From contig OZ220472.1 of the NCBI GenBank assembly GCA_965115995.1, positions 1,116,001-1,180,000 of the forward strand: 64,000 nt of DNA. The letters are read 5' to 3'. Positions 15,763-23,040 of this stretch are shown piece by piece (position 1 is the first letter of the stretch; each line of letters begins with the position of its first letter). A model generated the notes under the pieces. That model saw nothing but the letters and a program-made list of their open reading frames with translations. It did no database searches and was not told where the DNA came from. Position numbers and translations under genes: made by a program. This DNA is from Poriferisodalis sp026713105. GTDB lineage: Bacteria > Actinomycetota > Acidimicrobiia > Acidimicrobiales > Poriferisodalaceae.

Positions 15763-16665
15763 TCATGCAAGTTCCGCCTTGACCTCCCCGCAGAGTTCGA
15801 TCGTCTCGAGCGCATCGGATTGCTCAACCATCATGCAGCGTAAGTTGGCTTCGCCGAATCCTTGTTCCTTGAGCAGTCCGAGCTGTTCGACCACTTGTCC
15901 GACACTGCCGTAGGCGACGGCACCTCGTTCCATGCCGCGGTAGCCGCGCTCCATCAGCTTGTCGCCGATCTGATTGGCTCTCGCTGCGTCACGGAGCACC
16001 AGCACGTCCTTGCGAACAGCGGCGCGAGGCGTTGTGCCGGCGGCATGGCAATAGGCCGTGTACTCGCGGAGAAGGCGTCCGGCTGTCTCCACGGTGGCGC
16101 GAGCGTCGGCATACCACGCAGCGCCTTGCTCAGCCGCTCGACGAAGCGCCCGCGGCGCACTTCCGGCGATCCACAAGTCGATTCCATGGGGTGGCTGGGG
16201 AGCGATGCGGGCCTCGGAAACACCGAATCGCTCGCTGCTGACTGTCTCGCCCGCCCACAGCGTCGTGAGGATTCGCAAGGCCTCGTCGAGATCGTCGCCC
16301 CTCGTGCTGAGGGATTTGCCCATCGCTGCGGACTGGGCGGCGCCGTCGCCGATTGCGGCCTGCACTATGAACGGGACATCACTCATCGTGGCCAGGGTTG
16401 CCACCTGCTCGGCGAGCAGCACCGGATGCCAGAGCGGAATGAGGAAGAGGCACCCGATTGGTTTGGCGGGATCCCATTCGGCCATCAGCCGGCCGATCAT
16501 CGGAACGTTCTGGTAGTAGGGGAACGGCGTGGCGTGGTGATCGCCGACCGTCAGCGAGTCGAGCCCGGCTTGACTCACGGCTCGGCCGCGTTCGAGGATG
16601 ATCTGGAACCCGGCCTTGTGGTCGCGTACGGGCTGCCCCGTGCCCAGCGAGAAACCGATACGCAT
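15763..16665 (-). CDS. LLM-class flavin-dependent oxidoreductase
   Basis: 300 residues with the luciferase-like barrel: the start MRIGFSLGTGQPVRD, an early AGLDSLTVGDHHATP strand and the C-terminal YRGMERGAVAYGSVGQVVEQ helix pair. AGGAGG precedes the ATG at 16665, nine nt after the sulfatase stop, so it is translated as part of the same message. The family performs F420- or FMN-dependent redox steps. Its substrate may be an intermediate of the surrounding ring-degradation cluster. A long antisense reading frame over it is not a gene. Confidence 0.8.
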   Translation of the reverse strand: MRIGFSLGTGQPVRDHKAGFQIILERGRAVSQAGLDSLTVGDHHATPFPYYQNVPMIGRLMAEWDPAKPIGCLFLIPLWHPVLLAEQVATLATMSDVPFIVQAAIGDGAAQSAAMGKSLSTRGDDLDEALRILTTLWAGETVSSERFGVSEARIAPQPPHGIDLWIAGSAPRALRRAAEQGAAWYADARATVETAGRLLREYTAYCHAAGTTPRAAVRKDVLVLRDAARANQIGDKLMERGYRGMERGAVAYGSVGQVVEQLGLLKEQGFGEANLRCMMVEQSDALETIELCGEVKAELA

Positions 16666-16674
16666 GGTCGCCTC

Positions 16675-18243
16675 CTAGAGCGGACCCGACTCGGTCCGGA
16701 TCGACGGCGTGGCCTCGATGATCTCGTCGGTGAGGCGTTCGAGCATCGAAGCACGGAGATCCGGATGACGCCGGTCGACCGCCAAGTTGCGGAGTTCGCC
16801 GGGATCGTTCGCAAGGTCGTAGAGCGTCTCGAATCGGTTCGAGTCGCGGGTGAAGCGGGCGTTGTCGCAGACCAGCGTTCGACTTCTCGCTGGCGTTGGT
16901 CCTCGGAAAACTTCGCTCGGGAAGTCCTCCTCGATGAGCACGCTCTCGCGCACCGTGGTGCTCGGCTCGTCAAGAACCGGCACGAGGCTGTGACCTTGCA
17001 TGCCCTGGAACTCCGAGACACCGCACAGATCGAGCACTGTGTGGGGGAGATCGATGCTGGCTGCCAGCGACGAAGTACGAGTTGCTGTTCGCCCGGGCAC
17101 CTTGATCGTCAGCGGAGCGCGGATCATCCCGCCGAAGTGCATCGCGCCCTTCATGATCAAGCCATGGTCGCCCATCATGTCGCCGTGGTCGGTGGTGAAG
17201 ATCACGATCGTGTCGTCGTCGGCGCCCACCGCAGCGACCGCGTCGAGGATCTGGCCGACGCCGTTGTCGATCGACTCGATCATCCCGTAGGTGACAGCCA
17301 ATGCTTCGACCAGCTGCTCGCGGCTCGGGCCGAAGGGGCGCGGGTACTGGTTCCACCGCATCGCCGGCTCTCGGTTGCGGGTGGCGTGCAGATGCGGCGC
17401 CCAATCGTCGCCCGGATCGTCGAAGGTCGGCGGGACCTCCATGTCCTGCGGTGAGTGGCGGCTGAACCACGGTTCGGGGATCGCCATCGGATGGTGAGGG
17501 TCGGGGTAGGAGCACCACAACATCCACGGCTTGTCCCCAGCATCGGCGCTCTGGATGAAGTCGATGGAGCGCTCGGTGACGAACGTCGTGGAGTGGATCT
17601 CGTCGCTGTACGGCGCCGGATGAACCTGCCACCAGTGCTCGGAGCGCCCCGGTATCGCCGATTCTGGGTCGGTGCCGGTTGCCAGAACTTCGGGCGTCGC
17701 GCCCCGTTCGAGTGCCCACAGATAGTGATGTCCCGCAACTTGAGCGCCGTGGCCGATCGTCAGTTCGATATGGCTGAATCCGTAGAAGTCACCCGGCGCG
17801 ATCATCTCACCAGATGCGTATCGCTCTTGGTTCTCAAGGGTGTCCCAGCCTTCGTCATAGGGCGAGTAACGGCCCGGTGATGCGCCGAGTTCCTGGACGG
17901 TCTCCCGACTCATGCCGTGCTGGAGGTGGGATTTTCCGATGAGCGCTGTGTCCCAACCATTGGTCCGGAGCTGGCGGACGAAGGTGTTCAACGAGGGATC
18001 GAGCGATCGGTCGTTGAATATGACGCCGTGGGTCGACGGCATCATCCCGGTCATGATTGTCGAACGGTTGGGCATGCAGATCGGGTTCGACACAAACGCC
18101 TGATCGAAGACGACGCTCTGCGAGGCGAGTCGATCGATGTTCGGCGTGCGCACGACGCCGTTGCCGGCGAAGCCGAGATGGTCGGCTCGCAGCTGATCAC
18201 AGATGATGAACAGCACGTTCGGCTGCGGTGTCGTTGCCGTCAC
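16675..18243 (-). CDS. Type I sulfatase
   Basis: A 522-residue alkaline-phosphatase-fold sulfatase. Metal-binding residues are visible in LFIICDQLRADHLG near residue 13. The formylglycine site is NPICMPNRSTIMTG near residue 57 (CxPxR, so the cysteine would be oxidised to formylglycine), and the second aspartate set is FTTDHGDMMGDHG near residue 340. No signal peptide is seen, so it probably acts in the cytoplasm. It lies between VOC dioxygenase and LLM genes, which suggests removal of sulfate from an aryl or alkyl sulfate ester before or during degradation. The start is a GTG with weak Shine-Dalgarno support. Confidence 0.85.
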   Translation of the reverse strand: MTATTPQPNVLFIICDQLRADHLGFAGNGVVRTPNIDRLASQSVVFDQAFVSNPICMPNRSTIMTGMMPSTHGVIFNDRSLDPSLNTFVRQLRTNGWDTALIGKSHLQHGMSRETVQELGASPGRYSPYDEGWDTLENQERYASGEMIAPGDFYGFSHIELTIGHGAQVAGHHYLWALERGATPEVLATGTDPESAIPGRSEHWWQVHPAPYSDEIHSTTFVTERSIDFIQSADAGDKPWMLWCSYPDPHHPMAIPEPWFSRHSPQDMEVPPTFDDPGDDWAPHLHATRNREPAMRWNQYPRPFGPSREQLVEALAVTYGMIESIDNGVGQILDAVAAVGADDDTIVIFTTDHGDMMGDHGLIMKGAMHFGGMIRAPLTIKVPGRTATRTSSLAASIDLPHTVLDLCGVSEFQGMQGHSLVPVLDEPSTTVRESVLIEEDFPSEVFRGPTPARSRTLVCDNARFTRDSNRFETLYDLANDPGELRNLAVDRRHPDLRASMLERLTDEIIEATPSIRTESGPL

Positions 18244-18297
18244 GGGCGCAGCGTCCCCACTCGATGCGGTCGACCAAGCGTCATGAGCCGCGCCCGA

Positions 18298-18984
18298 TCA
18301 GGTCGTCTGGACCGGCGGCGTGGTCTCGCTGAGCCGCTCCCACGCCACCTCATCGGGGATTGCCATGGCCGCATCGTGGCGCTCGGTTGGGAGCAACGTG
18401 GCGTTCGGCCAGGCGTCCCGATTCGGCTGGGCGACGCCGCCGCCCTGCGACGCGTACGGCTCGGGATTCTTCAGTGCATCCAACTCGGCATCGGAAATGC
18501 CGCAGAGATCGACCACTTCGGGGTCGATCCACTGGTTGGCGGGAATGTCCGAACCGGTGGTCACCTCGAGGGCGAGGCCTTCGGGTCCGCCGAAGTAGAT
18601 GGACTGCAGCATCCCATGATCGATGGGACCCATGACCTGAACGCCCTTGGCGCGAATGCGATCCCGCAACGCGAGGAGGTCGTCGAACGAGTCGGCATGT
18701 AGCGCGACATGTTGCATGGTGCCCGCCGTGACCGGCCCGGCGGCGTTCCCCGCGTGGGTGACGCCCAGCGTGATCTCCCCGGCGTTGTCTGGGTGCTGGA
18801 CGAATGCGATATAGCTCTCACCGGAGAGCTCGACGAAGCCGTGGAAGGTGTCCTCCACGCCGTGCATCCAGTACAGGGCCTTGACGGCACAGCCCATGAC
18901 GTCGGACCAGAAGGTGAGTTGTGTCTTCATATCGCGGGTCGACAGTGCGAGATGATTGACCCCAGTGGGGTGAAGAACGGTCAT
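18298..18984 (-). CDS. VOC-family (extradiol) dioxygenase
   Basis: 228 residues of the vicinal-oxygen-chelate fold with two beta-alpha-beta units. The probable iron ligands are the histidine of GVNHLALSTRD (about residue 10), the histidine of MQHVALHADSFDD (about residue 88) and the glutamate of GLALEVTTG (about residue 141). The ATG overlaps the stop of the upstream hydrolase gene (ATGA), so the two are translationally coupled. With an HsaA-like hydroxylase and a C-C hydrolase-like gene in the same operon this is very likely the ring-cleavage step, although some VOC proteins are isomerases. Confidence 0.7.
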   Translation of the reverse strand: MTVLHPTGVNHLALSTRDMKTQLTFWSDVMGCAVKALYWMHGVEDTFHGFVELSGESYIAFVQHPDNAGEITLGVTHAGNAAGPVTAGTMQHVALHADSFDDLLALRDRIRAKGVQVMGPIDHGMLQSIYFGGPEGLALEVTTGSDIPANQWIDPEVVDLCGISDAELDALKNPEPYASQGGGVAQPNRDAWPNATLLPTERHDAAMAIPDEVAWERLSETTPPVQTT

Positions 18985-19814
18985 CGGGTTTCTCCGTTGA
19001 TCAGTCGTCGGCACCAGGCGGTGACGACATCGGTGTACTCGTGGGTGTGGAAGAGCATGAGTTGGTGCTTGCCCTGCGGCTTCATGTAGAACTCCACGGG
19101 GCCCGCGGTGGCATCCACCACTCGCTGAGCAACATCAGGCGGGAATGTGGGGTCATCCTCACCGACGGTGAACAGGATCGGTTTGGCGTTCTCAGACAGC
19201 GGAACCGCCGGGTCGTATCGAAACAGCGAACCCCACGACGACATGTCGTAGAACCACGTGTTGTAGGGGTCGGCTTTCTTCTGCTCAGCCGCGCCGACGT
19301 AGCCGTAGTCGGTGTCGAAGTTGAAGAATCGATCGATGTGCAGCACGAACTTGTCGCCCATGAGCGCGCTGAGCTTGGCGAATGCTTCGGTGCGGAACAC
19401 GTTGTCCGGCTTCATCATCGGGCACGACGGAATCATGAAGCCCATGAGCACCGAACCCGGGAAGATGCCCGAAGCGGCCATCGCGCAGTAGGCCGCAGCA
19501 GCACCGAGCGACGATCCTTTGATGATGACCGGCAGCCCGGTGGTATCGCTGATGTGTTCGCCGTAGGCAACCGCTGCGTCGACCCACTGCTCGAAAGTCC
19601 ATTGACCCGGACGCTGGGAGATGCAAGAACGTCCGTGGCCGGGAGCGTCCATGCACCACACCTCGGCACCTTGGGCTGAGTAGTGGGCGCCGAAGTTGTT
19701 GTAGATGCCGCCGTGAGATGCGATGCCGTGCATCACCAGGAGCGCATGATCGGCGTTCTCGCCAGGGAATCGATACGAGAACACTTCCCCGAGCACATGT
19801 TCTTCTCGACGCAT
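18981..19814 (-). CDS. Alpha/beta hydrolase
   Basis: 277 residues. The oxyanion region is LLVMHGIASHGG (about residue 26), the nucleophile elbow GSSLGA (about residue 100) carries the serine, and the C-terminal PQGKHQLMLFHTHE carries the histidine. Its stop codon overlaps the start of the VOC dioxygenase, and the hydroxylase gene lies 59 nt upstream, giving the order hydroxylase, hydrolase, dioxygenase found in meta-cleavage operons. It resembles serine C-C hydrolases or lysophospholipase-like esterases; the operon favours the former. Confidence 0.7.
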   Translation of the reverse strand: MRREEHVLGEVFSYRFPGENADHALLVMHGIASHGGIYNNFGAHYSAQGAEVWCMDAPGHGRSCISQRPGQWTFEQWVDAAVAYGEHISDTTGLPVIIKGSSLGAAAAYCAMAASGIFPGSVLMGFMIPSCPMMKPDNVFRTEAFAKLSALMGDKFVLHIDRFFNFDTDYGYVGAAEQKKADPYNTWFYDMSSWGSLFRYDPAVPLSENAKPILFTVGEDDPTFPPDVAQRVVDATAGPVEFYMKPQGKHQLMLFHTHEYTDVVTAWCRRLINGETR

Positions 19815-19873
19815 GGGGTTGGGGCCTTTCGCTGGGTTGCCAAGTCGGTCAGGTTCGAGGGGGAGCCGGGTTG

Positions 19874-21076
19874 CTAGAAGCTGGGAGTGTCGGGTTCGAG
19901 ACCGAGCAGGATCCGGCCGTACAACGCTCGGGCGGTCTCGAGAGCGAGGCCGCCGTGCATGCTCATGGCCCCGAGATTCGCCAGCGCCATGCCGATCGGG
20001 TTCGACACCCGCAGACCCGATCCCCCCGTCGCCCTGAACAGAGCTGCGACCGCGTCCCCGCAGAGCGAGACGGCCTCGGCAGAATCAGCCCTGACGCGGA
20101 CTCGCTCAAGAACCGACAGGGGAATGTTGGAGCGTGCCGCCTCGTCCATCAGGTCGGCTGAACGGTAAAGGTGGAAATGGGCCTGATCGATCTTCGCCGC
20201 GGCCTCAGCCATCAGCACGTGCGTGGTCGGGAATGCTCGCTGAACATGGTCGGTGTAGGCGATCACCTTCGTGCCGATCAGATCGGGGAAGCTGCGCAGC
20301 GCGGCACGCGACATGCCGAGCGCTCCGCCGGCAAGGGCCAAGATGAGCACCCCGAACGCTGGGAGCCCCGGCTGCCATCCGTCGTGCAGCTCTCGGCCGG
20401 GCGAGTGGCCTGCAATCAGGGCCGGCAGCGACAAGAAGCGGTGAGCGGGAATCGGATGGTCTTGGACGGTGACCGAGCAGGAACCGGTTCCGGAGAGCCC
20501 GCTGACGTGCCAGTCGTCCTTGAAAGTGAGCTCGTCGCTGGGAATCAGGAAGTCGCCGGCGTCGACGACCGCCCCGTTGTCGACGACTTCGGCGCCGATG
20601 AACAGCCACTGGGCGTGTTCGCTGCCCGATGCGAAGGGCCAGAACCCGCTGAGGCGATAGCTGCCGTCGGCTTGCCGTTCTGCAGTGCCTCGTGGTGCGA
20701 TCACGGCAGAAATCAGGGTGTCGGGATCTTTGCCGTAGGTCTCGTCTTGGGCCTGGGCCGCGAAGTGCGACAGCATCCAGGAGTGGGCGTGCGTCACGCC
20801 CGCCACCCAAGCCGTCGATCCGCACCCCTCGGCCAGCGTGGAGATGACATCGAGGTGTGTGCGCATCGGCATCTCAAAGCCGCCGTTGCGCTTGGCCTGC
20901 AGCACCTTCAGCAGTCCTTGCTCGCGGAGATCGGCGACGGTCTCGGGAAGCAGCCGGCGGTTCGTGTTTGTCGCCGTAGCCCGACTGTCCAAGACAGGAA
21001 CGAGCGCCCGCGCCCGCTCCACCAGTTCCTCAGCAGTAACGGAGGTGTCGGGGGCCAGTGCATCGAGCGCGCTCAT
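19874..21076 (-). CDS. Flavin-dependent hydroxylase of acyl-CoA dehydrogenase fold (HsaA-like)
   Basis: 400 residues that match the oxygenase component of two-component flavin hydroxylases (HsaA, HpaB, ActVA-ORF5 type): N-terminal helices, the GCGSTAWVAGVTHAHSWML stretch where acyl-CoA dehydrogenases differ, LSGFWPFASGSEHAQW, DDWHVSGLSGTGS, and the C-terminal helical bundle. Such enzymes hydroxylate phenols using reduced flavin from a separate reductase, not found nearby. The ATG has GAGGAAAGG upstream and heads a leftward operon with hydrolase, VOC dioxygenase, sulfatase and LLM genes. ATTTCGAAAT precedes it. Confidence 0.8.
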   Translation of the reverse strand: MSALDALAPDTSVTAEELVERARALVPVLDSRATATNTNRRLLPETVADLREQGLLKVLQAKRNGGFEMPMRTHLDVISTLAEGCGSTAWVAGVTHAHSWMLSHFAAQAQDETYGKDPDTLISAVIAPRGTAERQADGSYRLSGFWPFASGSEHAQWLFIGAEVVDNGAVVDAGDFLIPSDELTFKDDWHVSGLSGTGSCSVTVQDHPIPAHRFLSLPALIAGHSPGRELHDGWQPGLPAFGVLILALAGGALGMSRAALRSFPDLIGTKVIAYTDHVQRAFPTTHVLMAEAAAKIDQAHFHLYRSADLMDEAARSNIPLSVLERVRVRADSAEAVSLCGDAVAALFRATGGSGLRVSNPIGMALANLGAMSMHGGLALETARALYGRILLGLEPDTPSF

Positions 21077-21117
21077 GGGCGACCTTTCCTCGGGGCGCTA
21101 TCGACTCTTGTTCAATA

Positions 21118-21127
21118 ATTTCGAAAT
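21118..21127. promoter_or_regulatory. Palindrome ATTTCGAAAT, candidate operator (copy 2)
   Basis: A perfect 10-bp palindrome in the 129-nt gap between the divergent hydroxylase (21076) and GntR (21206) genes. It is identical to the copy at 15703. A site shared by a regulator gene and its neighbouring operon is the usual layout for autoregulation plus repression. Confidence 0.55.
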
Positions 21128-21205
21128 GTCAAGTGTTATGCGAGATTTCTTGTCAAAGCAAGCTGACTCTGTCCGTTTCGCCTCTATGCCGCTATTGTTG
21201 TGGTC

Positions 21206-21904
21206 ATGGCGTCGACAACTGCTACCCGCGGCGAAGAGGTGTATCAGCGCGTGCGCAGCGACATCGTCGCTGGCGAATTCCGGCCGGGATCCAAACTCCG
21301 GTTCGCGATGCTGACCGGACGTTACGAATCAAGTGCGAGCGTTATCCGTGAAGGCTTGGCCCGCTTGGTAGAGCAGGGGCTCGTGCTCTCGGAGCCACAA
21401 CAGGGCTACCGGGTTGCGCCCGTTTCGATCCGCGACCTCAAGGACCTCACGTTGGCACGATGTGCCGTCGAATCCCAGACGCTCAGGCTGTCGCTCGAGC
21501 ACGGTGACCTCGCCTGGGAATCATCGCTCGTCGCTGCGATTCATGCCTTGGAGCGAACGCCGGTGGGTTCGAAACCTTCCCCGGGTGATCCGTGGCCGGT
21601 AGTCCATCGGCGCTTTCACGAGATCCTGCTCGAGGGCTGCCCCTCGAAGCGCCTGATCAACACGGCCCTCGGGCTGCGTGACGCAGCGGAGCTCTACCGG
21701 CGCTGGTCAGTTCCGGCCGACGACAACGGGAATCGCGACCTCGACCAAGAGCATCGAGCAATCGCCGACGCAGCGATCAACCGAGACGCCGAATCGGCAT
21801 GCAGCCTCTTGGAGGAACACCTCAATCTCACCGCCCGCCTGCTCGTCGAACGAGGCTTGCAAGAGGGATTCCTCGAGGATTCGGAGCTGACCGAGAGCGG
21901 CTGA
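21206..21904 (+). CDS. GntR-family regulator with FCD domain
   Basis: 232 residues. A winged helix occupies about residues 8-75 (RYESSASVIREGLARLVEQG is the recognition region), followed by the helical FCD domain with the conserved HRRFHEILL histidine near residue 135 and a late HxxLT helix. The ATG at 21206 is preferred: TATTGT lies 7 nt upstream (21193-21198), giving a leaderless mRNA, and there is no ribosome site. It faces the catabolic operon across a region holding the ATTTCGAAAT palindrome, so it is the best candidate regulator of that cluster. Confidence 0.8.
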   Translation: MASTTATRGEEVYQRVRSDIVAGEFRPGSKLRFAMLTGRYESSASVIREGLARLVEQGLVLSEPQQGYRVAPVSIRDLKDLTLARCAVESQTLRLSLEHGDLAWESSLVAAIHALERTPVGSKPSPGDPWPVVHRRFHEILLEGCPSKRLINTALGLRDAAELYRRWSVPADDNGNRDLDQEHRAIADAAINRDAESACSLLEEHLNLTARLLVERGLQEGFLEDSELTESG

Positions 21905-21996
21905 GCAATCCAGCCCGTCGACTAGCACGGTCCAAATGTCGTAGTGTCACCTAGATATCGAAAATGTGTTGAGTTGCCGAATTCGCGGAGGGTGAC

Positions 21997-22083
21997 ATGC
22001 GGTTCCGCAAACTGTTGGCGGACGATGCAGCCGTTGACGAGGCCTACGGCATCGGCATTCGCGGCGTCACGCCGAAGTCATAG
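21997..22083 (+). pseudogene. 28-codon frame, possible remnant of a transporter binding-protein gene
   Basis: An ATG-to-TAG frame of 28 residues with an excellent ribosome site (GGAGGG), ending 12 nt before the permease start. It opens MRFRKLLA, like a lipoprotein signal peptide, but has no hydrophobic core; the second half (EAYGIGIRGVTPKS) resembles the beginning of the mature domain of some binding proteins. A binding-protein gene is expected here and is missing. I infer a deletion that joined its start to a short internal piece; a translated leader peptide is the alternative. Confidence 0.35.
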
Positions 22084-22095
22084 GTCGTCACACCG

Positions 22096-23040
22096 TTGGT
22101 CCGAACGTTCGCGTACCGGCTGGCCGCGGCAGTACCTCTCGCTGTACTGGTCTCATTCCTGGCCTTCGGGCTGGTCCATCTGATACCCGGCTCGGCATCT
22201 GAGACCATCCTGGGCGACGGCGCCACGCCGGAGGCGGTGGCCGAGCTGGACCGGCAGCTCGGCCTGGACCGCCCATTGCATGAGCAGTACTGGAACTGGG
22301 TCACCGACGCTGTCCGGGGAGACCTTGGCAGGTCCGTCATTACGTCCCGGCATGTCAGCGACACGCTGATCGAGCGGTATCCGGTGACGCTGTCCGTAGC
22401 AGGCGGCGGATTGCTGGTGGCGGTCGCCATCGGCGTGGCCGGCGGCACGGTGGCCGCGCTGCGGCAGGGTCGGCTCACCGATCGCCTGATCTCGCTGGGG
22501 ACAGCGACGGGTTTGGCCGTGCCCAATTTCTGGGTTGCTGTGCTGCTCGCGTTCTATGTCGGTGTGCAGCTGGGGTGGCTTCCTGCGGTCGGTTATGTCG
22601 GCCCCACCGAGAGTCTGTTCGAGTGGGTCAAGCACCTGATCATGCCGTCGATTGCGCTCGGTCTGGGTTCCGCGGCGGTCGTGGCGCGGCAGATGCGCGG
22701 CGGATTGCTCGATGTGCTGGACCGCCCCTACATCACGGCGGCACGCGCCAAGGGCTTGCGATACCGGCGAGTCGTGGTGGTCCATGCCATGAAGAACGCG
22801 TTCATTCCCGTGGTCACCGTGATCGGGTTCCAGGCATCAGTGATGCTGGGCGGGGCGGTACTGGTCGAGTTGATCTTCGGCATGCCAGGGATCGGCGTGC
22901 AAGTCGTCGGTGCCGTGCTTTCCCAGGACCTTCCCGTGGTTCAGGGCGTGGTCATGGTGGCTTCGCTGACAGTCATCGTCATGAACGTGCTGATCGACAT
23001 GTCCTACGCCTATTTCGATCCCCGAGTGCGGCTGGCATGA
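22096..23040 (+). CDS. Peptide-type ABC transporter permease (DppB-like)
   Basis: 314 residues of inner-membrane permease with about six hydrophobic segments. Family marks are the first-segment start TFAYRLAAAVPLAVLVS, the PGSASETILG periplasmic segment, the LGLDRPLHEQYWNW motif and the EAA-loop ARAKGLRYRRVVVVHAMKNA near residue 215. The apparent start is a TTG. Its end overlaps the next gene (ATGA). With the downstream fused permease-ATPase and second ATPase it forms a dipeptide/oligopeptide/nickel-type importer lacking an adjacent binding protein. Confidence 0.85.
   Translation: MVRTFAYRLAAAVPLAVLVSFLAFGLVHLIPGSASETILGDGATPEAVAELDRQLGLDRPLHEQYWNWVTDAVRGDLGRSVITSRHVSDTLIERYPVTLSVAGGGLLVAVAIGVAGGTVAALRQGRLTDRLISLGTATGLAVPNFWVAVLLAFYVGVQLGWLPAVGYVGPTESLFEWVKHLIMPSIALGLGSAAVVARQMRGGLLDVLDRPYITAARAKGLRYRRVVVVHAMKNAFIPVVTVIGFQASVMLGGAVLVELIFGMPGIGVQVVGAVLSQDLPVVQGVVMVASLTVIVMNVLIDMSYAYFDPRVRLA

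Noticed and set aside
15862..17454. A 530-codon plus-strand open frame across the LLM and sulfatase genes
   Set aside because: It is antisense to two genes with intact family motifs and shows no recognisable domain; such long shadows are common in GC-rich DNA.
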